Source: Firmicutes bacterium UBA6132
Lineage (GTDB): Bacteria > Bacillota_A > Clostridia > Tissierellales > Sedimentibacteraceae
Length of the DNA: 10,754 nucleotides
Assembly: GCA_002435835.1 (NCBI GenBank)
Contig: DIVM01000033.1
Coordinates: 1-10,754, forward strand
Reading direction: 5' to 3'
Shown: piece after piece, positions 6,824 to 10,754 of the stretch
Layout of the letters: each line of letters opens with the position of its first letter
How positions within the stretch are numbered: the first letter of the stretch is position 1
Translations under genes and position numbers: made by a program
The notes under the pieces: model-generated
Database searches by the model: none
What the model was told of the DNA's origin: nothing
The model's input: the letters and a program-made list of their open reading frames with translations, nothing else

Positions 6824-7516
6824 ATGATGGGTGATTTCAGTTATAAAGATATTTTTATTGAAGATGGAAGAAGGGTGCTGGAAGTTAACATACTTCCAGA
6901 AAAGTATTGCAACTTTGATTGCATATTTTGTCCTATTGGAAGGTCGCAAAATAAAGTAGATACCCAAAAATCATTTGATAAAGTAGATAGTTCATTGATT
7001 GAGCTACAAAACATGATAGAAAATACAAACGCAGAATTAGTTTTTATTAACTCAAAAGGTGAAGCTTTAGTTAATGAAAGAATTATTGATGTAATTAATA
7101 TTATTAAATGTAAAGGGTTGCCAGTTAAACTGCTATCAAATGGTTATATTCTAAATATGCCAGAATATAAAGATATTGCTAACATGTGTGATGAAGTTAT
7201 TGGCGAGATAAAGGTTATTTCAAATGAAGATTTTCAAAAGATCCAGCGACCAATTGGAGGATATACTTTTGAGAATCATATTTTAAATATGAAAGCTTTT
7301 AGAGAGCAATATAAAGGCAAATTTATATTAGAAGTAACTATTATAAAGGGATATAACGATGATGAAAATTCTATTAAGAAATTAAAAAATATTATTAAGG
7401 AATTATCTCCTAACAAGTTAATTATTGCAAGAATGGAAGATGAAATATTTAAGAAAAAATTTGGTATAACAGATGAAAGATTTAAGGAAATTTCAGATTT
7501 TTTACAAAATATTTAG
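6824..7516 (+). CDS. Short radical SAM protein (COG0731-like)
   Basis: The 230-residue protein opens with a region resembling the N-terminus of COG0731-type radical SAM proteins, then the iron-sulfur motif CNFDCIFC with Cys29, Cys33 and Cys36 (CX3CX2C), which binds a [4Fe-4S] cluster that cleaves S-adenosylmethionine. A Gly-Glu pair (INSKGEALVN) stands where the family's GEP motif binds the SAM amino group, and NRP-like QRPIGGYTFENH and EVTIIKGYNDDE further match the COG0731 pattern. It is shorter than the roughly 300-residue family norm and seems to lack the usual C-terminal extension. The substrate is unknown. GAGGAGG (6812-6818) serves ATG 6824 or the adjacent ATG 6827. Only 60 bases without a hairpin separate it from gdx, so it is very likely in the same guanidine-controlled transcript. 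Confidence 0.88.
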   Translation: MMGDFSYKDIFIEDGRRVLEVNILPEKYCNFDCIFCPIGRSQNKVDTQKSFDKVDSSLIELQNMIENTNAELVFINSKGEALVNERIIDVINIIKCKGLPVKLLSNGYILNMPEYKDIANMCDEVIGEIKVISNEDFQKIQRPIGGYTFENHILNMKAFREQYKGKFILEVTIIKGYNDDENSIKKLKNIIKELSPNKLIIARMEDEIFKKKFGITDERFKEISDFLQNI

Positions 7517-7550
7517 TAATACTTATATACAGCAAAAGGAACAAGAATTG

Positions 7551-7589
7551 GACACTGACTGTAATAGGTTGGTGTCTTCTTTGATTTTT
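7551..7589 (+). terminator. Hairpin terminator, copy 2 of a repeated element
   Basis: The 9-bp stem (7551-7559 with 7568-7576) closes an 8-base loop and is followed by a T-rich tail ending in five T. It begins 34 bases after the radical SAM stop codon and ends the gdx operon. Stem, loop and the first tail bases match the copy at 25-54 except for one extra G in the loop, whereas flanking sequence differs. Confidence 0.75.
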
Positions 7590-7700
7590 GATGTAACATG
7601 AGAAATTTTAGGGTAGTACCTTGCTTACAAAATCGCGCATATGTTGGTTCTAAAAAGTCGACCTAAATTTCAATTGGTACTTTGACTATTTTCAAGGGTC
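7590..7700. other. Intergenic stretch of unknown nature
   Basis: Between the terminator and the DUF4397 promoter region lies sequence with local GC-richer patches (for example CGCGCATATG and AAGTCGACC) unlike the surrounding AT-rich spacers. Neither strand gives a convincing reading frame: one minus-strand frame opens MTLENSQSTN and then stops. No hairpin or known RNA was recognised. It could be a worn remnant of an inserted element or an unrecognised leader. Confidence 0.25.
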
Positions 7701-7703
7701 ATA

Positions 7704-7732
7704 TACACTTTTAAATACTAACTTCATATAAT
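7704..7732 (+). promoter_or_regulatory. Candidate promoter for the DUF4397 gene
   Basis: A perfect TATAAT (7727-7732) has only a weak -35 (TACACT, 7704-7709) at 17 bases. The overlapping CATATAATA (7725-7733) also fits the sporulation sigma-K -10 pattern CATAnnnTA, so vegetative and sporulation control cannot be separated by eye. Confidence 0.35.
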
Positions 7733-7761
7733 AATTTATGTACTATATATGAAGGAGATCA

Positions 7762-8409
7762 ATGATGTATAATAATCAATATTCAAACATGTTAGCTCAA
7801 TGCTATATGTTACAGCAACAAATGAATTCAAATATTAGAGTGCTCCATGCAGTTCCAAATGCACCTGCAGTAGATGTTTATGCTAATGATAATATTATTA
7901 TAAAAAACCTTCCTTATAAAGAATTATCATCATATATACCTGTTCCAACCGGTAATTATAATATTAAAGTTTATCCTACAGGAAGTAAAACAAGTCCTGT
8001 AATTGATGAAAGTGTCTATATACCGGAAAGGTCTTTTTATACCATAGCTGCTATTGGTGAACTTCCTGATATTAGCTTATATCCGGTGCAAGAACCAACT
8101 TCCTCTAATAAATCTGGCTTATCATGTGTAAGATTTATCCACCTATCTCCAAATGCACCTGCTGTGGATATAAAATTGCCTGATGATTCGATTGTTTTTA
8201 GTAATGTGCCATACAAAGGCATAGCTAATTATACTTGTGTTCCATCAGGAACATATACGTTTAGAGTAACCCCAACCGGAACAAATGATGTTGTTTTAAC
8301 TGTTCCTAATGTTAAATTAAACCCAAATACTTTCTATACTATTTATGCGGTTGGATTAGTAGGAGAAACACCAAAATTAGATGCATTATTGGTTACTGAA
8401 CAAAGATAA
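7762..8409 (+). CDS. DUF4397 protein with two tandem repeats
   Basis: The 215-residue protein contains two copies of the DUF4397 beta-sandwich-like module. Repeat 1 begins IRVLHAVPNAPAVDVY near residue 25, repeat 2 begins VRFIHLSPNAPAVDIK near 122; both continue with NLPYK/NVPYK, a VPTG/VPSG turn and a Y.I/F.V.PTG strand, and end with FYTI(A/Y)A(I/V)G. A short linker rich in Ser and Asn lies between them. The N-terminus is rich in Asn, Gln and Met and is neither a signal peptide nor a membrane anchor, so export by the Sec route is not supported. The function of the domain is not established; many members are surface or spore-associated, which is inference here. AAGGAG (7752-7757) is four bases before ATG 7762 and seven before ATG 7765, so the second ATG may be used. 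The gene stands alone, bounded by terminators. Confidence 0.9.
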   Translation: MMYNNQYSNMLAQCYMLQQQMNSNIRVLHAVPNAPAVDVYANDNIIIKNLPYKELSSYIPVPTGNYNIKVYPTGSKTSPVIDESVYIPERSFYTIAAIGELPDISLYPVQEPTSSNKSGLSCVRFIHLSPNAPAVDIKLPDDSIVFSNVPYKGIANYTCVPSGTYTFRVTPTGTNDVVLTVPNVKLNPNTFYTIYAVGLVGETPKLDALLVTEQR

Positions 8410-8415
8410 ATTTCT

Positions 8416-8452
8416 AAAAAAGTTGCTCGAAATTATTCGAGCAACTTTTTTT
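8416..8452. terminator. Strong bidirectional terminator
   Basis: GTTGCTCGAA (8422-8431) and TTCGAGCAAC (8436-8445) form a perfect 10-bp stem with loop ATTA. Six A precede it and seven T follow it, so it ends transcription from both sides: the DUF4397 gene from the left and the minus-strand coding fragment at 8451-8621 from the right. The stop codon of that fragment overlaps the end of the T tract. Confidence 0.9.
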
Positions 8453-8621
8453 ATTTATAGTAATTAGTCAATTTTATAGTCTGAAAAAGTACCCCATTTT
8501 CAACTGTATTGTACATTGGGTCAGTTGATTGGAAGTAAACAATTATTGGAACATAATCTAATTCGGGGTGTGCATTAAAAAATTCATTATCATATCGTAT
8601 ACCTTCTAAAGCAAGCGGAAG
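8451..8621 (-). pseudogene. C-terminal fragment of an unrecognised minus-strand gene
   Basis: A minus-strand frame of 56 codons ends with TAA at 8451-8453, directly at a terminator suited to it. It reads well as protein (for example GIRYDNEFFNAHPELDYVP and VYFQSTDPMYNTVENGVLF), but has no ATG, GTG or TTG before the upstream stop at 8622-8624. An 11-bp direct repeat TACCTTCTAAA (8600-8610 and 8623-8633, offset 23) sits at the break. Beyond the repeat the other frame continues open to ATG 8684-8686, reading towards QFLEG, which joins smoothly if one repeat unit is removed. This suggests a 23-base tandem duplication that broke a gene, or a gene already reduced to its 3' end. The family was not recognised. 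Confidence 0.4.
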
Positions 8622-8708
8622 CTACCTTCTAAAAACTGTATCACGTATAGCTGTAAACGTAGGAATAAGATATTGTTAAAATGCATGATTTTTTGTTATA
8701 TAAATAAC

Positions 8709-8746
8709 GATTACTAAAACTTTATTTCATTTTACTTTTAGTAATC
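8709..8746. repeat. Perfect 11-bp inverted repeat over the yedE promoter, likely operator
   Basis: GATTACTAAAA (8709-8719) and TTTTAGTAATC (8736-8746) are exact inverted arms separated by 16 bases. The right arm begins at the last base of the -35 box and runs into the spacer of the yedE promoter, while the left arm lies upstream. Because it precedes the transcription start it should act as DNA, as a regulator site, and not as an RNA hairpin. The regulator is unknown. Confidence 0.5.
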
Positions 8747-8759
8747 TGTAAAATATAAT
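8731..8759 (+). promoter_or_regulatory. Promoter of the yedE operon
   Basis: TTTACT (8731-8736), 17 bases, then a perfect TATAAT (8754-8759) give a start near 8766 and a leader of about 20 bases containing AGGAGGGG (8775-8782). The -35 box overlaps the inverted repeat 8709-8746. Confidence 0.6.
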
Positions 8760-8786
8760 AAATTTAATACATATAGGAGGGGTATA

Positions 8787-9890
8787 ATGGAAAAAGAAAG
8801 CAAATTAACAACAGAAGAAAAAATAACATTTTTTGAAAGTAAGAAGGGCATAATCTTTGCCGGAGCGACAGTAGGAATTATATCGTTGATATTAGTTGCC
8901 CTTGGGAATCCCAAAAATATGGGATTTTGCATTGCATGTTTTGAAAGAGACATAGCTGGAGCTTTGGGACTTCACAGAGCAGAAATAGTTCAATACTTAA
9001 GACCTGAGATTATTGGCTTAGTTTTGGGAGCTTTTTTTACAGCTTTAGCTGGCAAAGAATTTCAATCAAAGGGAGGATCTTCTCCTGTAACAAGATTTTT
9101 TCTTGGAATTGCAGTAATGATAGGAGCTTTAATGTTCTTAGGATGTCCGCTTAGAATGATGTTAAGAATAGGCGGAGGAGATTTAAATGCAGTAGTCGGC
9201 CTTGTAGGATTTGTATTTGGAATAGGAATTGGTATTTTATTCCTAAATAAAGGATTTAATTTAAAAAGAAATTATAACACTTCAACATTTGACGGGTATG
9301 TAATGCCATTGGCGGTAGTTGGAATTTTTACGTTGTTAATAGCAGCACCTGCTTTTATATTTTTCAGTAAAGAGGGTCCAGGCAGTCAGCATGCACCAAT
9401 TTTTATTTCTTTAATATGTGGATTAATTGTGGGAGCTTTAGCACAAAAAACAAGACTTTGCATGGTAGGTGGATTGAGAGATCAAATAATGTTTAAACAA
9501 AATTATTTATTGCTTGGTTTTTTAGCTATTATCATAGTTACAACATTAGGTAATATTGTATTAGGAAATTTTAAATTAAGTTTTGCAGATCAGCCTATAG
9601 CACATACGGATGGAGTTTGGAACTTTTTAGGAATGGCTTTAGTTGGATGGGGGTCCGTTCTTTTAGGAGGTTGTCCTTTAAGACAGCTTATACTATCAGG
9701 CGAAGGAAACTCAGACTCAGCTGTAGCAGTATTGGGAATGATAGTTGGTGCAGCTATTGCCCATAATTTTGCTCTTGCTTCAAGTGGGAAAGGGCCTACT
9801 GCTAATGGTCAGATTGCAGTTATAATGTGTTTAGTATTTTTAGTAGCACTTTCGATATCAAATTCTGATTTAATTAAAAGAAATAGTTAA
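8787..9890 (+). CDS. yedE: YedE-family selenium/sulfur transporter
   Basis: The 367-residue integral membrane protein has about nine or ten hydrophobic helices in two related halves, as in YeeE/YedE transporters. Conserved cysteines sit in GFCIACFERDIAG (Cys48, Cys51), LGCPLRMMLRIGGGD (Cys120), RLCMVGGLRDQ (Cys225) and GGCPLRQLILSGEG (Cys296). In YeeE such residues pass thiosulfate through the membrane by brief cysteine contacts. The NMGFCIACFERDIAGALGLHRA stretch, in two parts here at about 44-65, and the length match the subgroup named putative selenium transporter YedE, found beside selenium genes in anaerobes. Whether selenium or sulfur is carried cannot be decided from this window, since no selD, selA or selB is visible. 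It heads an operon with a TusA-like protein 12 bases downstream and a DUF3343 protein. Confidence 0.92.
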   Translation: MEKESKLTTEEKITFFESKKGIIFAGATVGIISLILVALGNPKNMGFCIACFERDIAGALGLHRAEIVQYLRPEIIGLVLGAFFTALAGKEFQSKGGSSPVTRFFLGIAVMIGALMFLGCPLRMMLRIGGGDLNAVVGLVGFVFGIGIGILFLNKGFNLKRNYNTSTFDGYVMPLAVVGIFTLLIAAPAFIFFSKEGPGSQHAPIFISLICGLIVGALAQKTRLCMVGGLRDQIMFKQNYLLLGFLAIIIVTTLGNIVLGNFKLSFADQPIAHTDGVWNFLGMALVGWGSVLLGGCPLRQLILSGEGNSDSAVAVLGMIVGAAIAHNFALASSGKGPTANGQIAVIMCLVFLVALSISNSDLIKRNS

Positions 9891-9902
9891 GAGGTGAAAT
9901 AA

Positions 9903-10112
9903 ATGAGAATAGATACATGTGGAACTTCTTGCCCTCAACCGGTGTTGATGACAAAAAAAGCCTTAGAAATTAATCCTGATACTCATATAATTGAAATATT
10001 AACTGATAACAATACATCAAAAACAAATGTTAAAAAATATTTATCAAGTAACGGATTTAATGTTGAAATTAAAGAAGATAATGATGTATTTGTTGTGAAA
10101 GGAATAAAATGA
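9903..10112 (+). CDS. TusA-family sulfur/selenium carrier protein
   Basis: The 69-residue protein is a single TusA domain. The active-site motif CPQP contains Cys10, within DTCGTSCPQPVLMTKKAL, and a further Cys6 lies four residues before it. TusA proteins carry sulfur as a persulfide on this cysteine, and relatives fused into YedF occur with YedE in selenium-using bacteria. Here only the TusA part is present, without the C-terminal domain of the roughly 200-residue YedF. GAGGTG (9891-9896) starts right after the yedE stop codon, and the TGA stop overlaps the ATG of the next gene (ATGA), which points to coupled translation. The likely role is to receive the chalcogen brought in by YedE and hand it on; this is inference from context. 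Confidence 0.9.
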   Translation: MRIDTCGTSCPQPVLMTKKALEINPDTHIIEILTDNNTSKTNVKKYLSSNGFNVEIKEDNDVFVVKGIK

Positions 10113-10348
10113 ATTATACAATAGTTTTTCATACTCAATCAGGAGCAATTAAATTTGATAGTAAAATGAGTAAATTTAAAATACCTTGTTCATTGCAGCC
10201 TGTGCCAAGAAAACTAAGTTCAAGCTGCGGAATTTGTGCTAAAATAAATTACAATGATAATCCTGAAAATTTGATGGGGCCAGAAATAGACAGTATTTAT
10301 AAAGATATTTCAATTGGTAAATATGAATTGTTATATCAAAACGAATAA
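10109..10348 (+). CDS. DUF3343 protein, putative selenium/sulfur carrier
   Basis: The 79-residue protein matches the DUF3343 family, also described as putative Se/S carrier-like. The hallmark PVPRKLSSSCG is at residues 31-41, following a short beta strand and helix typical of the family (FHTQSGAIKFDSKM). Three cysteines are present: Cys27, Cys40 and Cys43, the last two forming a CGIC pair that could hold a persulfide, a selenide or a disulfide. The gene overlaps tusA by four bases and is last in the yedE operon, ending before a 12-bp hairpin at 10356. Its presence with yedE and tusA in one transcript strengthens the reading as a chalcogen uptake and delivery unit. No direct function has been shown for the family to my knowledge. 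Confidence 0.87.
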   Translation: MNYTIVFHTQSGAIKFDSKMSKFKIPCSLQPVPRKLSSSCGICAKINYNDNPENLMGPEIDSIYKDISIGKYELLYQNE

Positions 10349-10355
10349 TAAGGTT

Positions 10356-10390
10356 ATAAGAGACGGAACTAAATATCCGTCTCTTATTCA
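10356..10390 (+). terminator. Terminator of the yedE operon
   Basis: ATAAGAGACGGA (10356-10367) and TCCGTCTCTTAT (10376-10387) form a perfect 12-bp stem with loop ACTAAATA, eight bases after the DUF3343 stop codon. The T tract is poor, so termination may be incomplete or rely on stem strength. Confidence 0.65.
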
Positions 10391-10423
10391 TTGAAACAAA
10401 TTTAATTAATTTTGAAATATTTC

Positions 10424-10452
10424 TTGACAAGATTGATATTTGTGTATAGAAT
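10424..10452 (+). promoter_or_regulatory. Strong promoter of the DtxR-family gene
   Basis: A perfect TTGACA (10424-10429) and TAGAAT (10447-10452) are 17 bases apart. Transcription would start near 10459, at the edge of a palindrome that could block it. Confidence 0.7.
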
Positions 10453-10458
10453 GAATTT

Positions 10459-10474
10459 GTTAACCGTGGTTAAC
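10459..10474. promoter_or_regulatory. Palindromic operator at the DtxR-family promoter
   Basis: GTTAACC (10459-10465) and GGTTAAC (10468-10474) are exact inverted arms around GT. The site covers the predicted transcription start. Palindromes with TTAAC/GTTAA arms are usual for DtxR/MntR-type repressors, so self-repression by the gene product in the presence of Mn(II) or Fe(II) is the simplest reading. Confidence 0.55.
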
Positions 10475-10513
10475 TTTTAGGTTTTAAAATCACTATAATT
10501 ATGGAGTGGTGAA

Positions 10514-10754
10514 GTGAGTAATAATGAATCAATGGAAATGTATTTAGAGACAGTTTATATATTGGAAAGTAATAATGGTCATGCCCATGGGGTAGATATT
10601 GCAAAACGTCTTAATGTGTCAAAACCAAGCGTAACAAAGGCGGTACAATATCTAAAAAGCCAAGGACTTGTTGATACACAGAAATATGGGACGATTACAT
10701 TAACTGAAAAAGGCCGAGAAGTATCTGAGAGAATCTATAGTAAACATCAATTCG
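10514..10754 (+). CDS. DtxR/MntR-family metal-dependent repressor (5' part)
   Basis: The first 80 codons are present; the rest lies beyond the window. The translation opens with SMEMYLETVYILE (from residue 6), the typical first helix of DtxR/MntR proteins, followed by a winged helix-turn-helix (DIAKRLNVSKPSVTKAVQYLK, in two parts about residues 29-49) and the wing GLVDTQKYGTITLTEKG. Full-length members add a dimerisation domain with the metal sites and act as repressors when loaded with Mn(II) or Fe(II). A GTG at 10514 is the best start, with GGAG (10503-10506) seven bases before it; an ATG six codons later is possible. The palindrome at 10459-10474 suggests autoregulation. The metal cannot be assigned because most ligands are outside the window. 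Confidence 0.9.
   Translation, partial: MSNNESMEMYLETVYILESNNGHAHGVDIAKRLNVSKPSVTKAVQYLKSQGLVDTQKYGTITLTEKGREVSERIYSKHQF

Noticed and set aside
7682..7709. TTGACT with TATACA as a promoter for the DUF4397 gene; TATACACT as a sigma-E -10
   Set aside because: The spacing of 14 bases is too short for a standard promoter and no convincing sigma-E -35 lies upstream.
8684..8686. ATG as the start of a small minus-strand gene
   Set aside because: No ribosome binding site precedes it and the frame stops after about 24 codons; it is better read as part of a broken gene.
8709..8746. The yedE upstream inverted repeat as a terminator
   Set aside because: It lies before the predicted transcription start, has a 16-base loop and no T run directly after the stem on either strand.
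8738..8953. Minus-strand open frame across the yedE start
   Set aside because: It covers the yedE promoter, ribosome binding site and N-terminal coding region on the other strand and has no recognisable features.
1..10754. CRISPR array, phage or intact insertion sequence
   Set aside because: No regularly spaced repeats, transposase, integrase or structural phage genes are present.

Overview
The window looks like the chromosome of an anaerobic, low-GC Firmicute, most likely an amino-acid-fermenting member of the Clostridia. The reasons are AT-rich DNA with strong AGGAGG-type ribosome binding sites, a one-chain pyruvate:ferredoxin oxidoreductase, a guanidine-I (ykkC) riboswitch, a clostridial-type YedE selenium/sulfur transporter with TusA and DUF3343 partners, and a DtxR-family metalloregulator. 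Genus is not determined here. No rRNA, tRNA, CRISPR array or intact transposon was seen.

Left part (1-6014), all genes on the minus strand. Transcription starts near 6080 and runs leftwards: a PLP enzyme of the methionine gamma-lyase / cystathionine gamma-lyase family (start best placed at a TTG at 5999), then pyruvate:ferredoxin oxidoreductase (start best placed at 4721), a terminator (1111-1144), then a LysR-type regulator. The lyase makes a 2-oxo acid (2-oxobutyrate from methionine or cystathionine, pyruvate from cysteine), and the oxidoreductase can turn that into an acyl-CoA plus reduced ferredoxin, so the pair reads as a sulfur-amino-acid fermentation unit. The lyase lacks two residues typical of true methionine gamma-lyases, which leaves its substrate open.

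Middle part (6207-7589), plus strand. A promoter leads into a guanidine-I riboswitch with an overlapping terminator, followed by a guanidinium exporter of the SMR family and, 60 bases further, a short radical SAM protein with no terminator between them. The radical SAM gene is therefore probably under guanidine control, which is not one of the usual partners of this riboswitch known to me. The unit ends at a hairpin terminator whose sequence is almost identical to a second copy at the left edge of the window.

Right part (7590-10754). A two-repeat DUF4397 protein ends at a strong bidirectional terminator. Facing it on the minus strand is a conserved-looking but broken coding fragment (8451-8621). 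Then come yedE, a stand-alone tusA-like gene and a DUF3343 gene in a tight operon. This three-part set fits uptake and intracellular carriage of reactive selenium or sulfur, and its promoter carries a perfect 11-bp inverted repeat overlapping the -35 box. A terminator follows, and the window closes with the 5' end of a DtxR/MntR-family repressor with a strong promoter and a palindrome at its transcription start.

The recurring themes are sulfur/selenium chemistry (lyase, YedE, TusA, DUF3343) and small-molecule or metal sensing (guanidine riboswitch, DtxR protein). The most unusual points are the radical SAM gene in a guanidine-switched operon, the altered active site of the lyase, and the repeated terminator hairpin.
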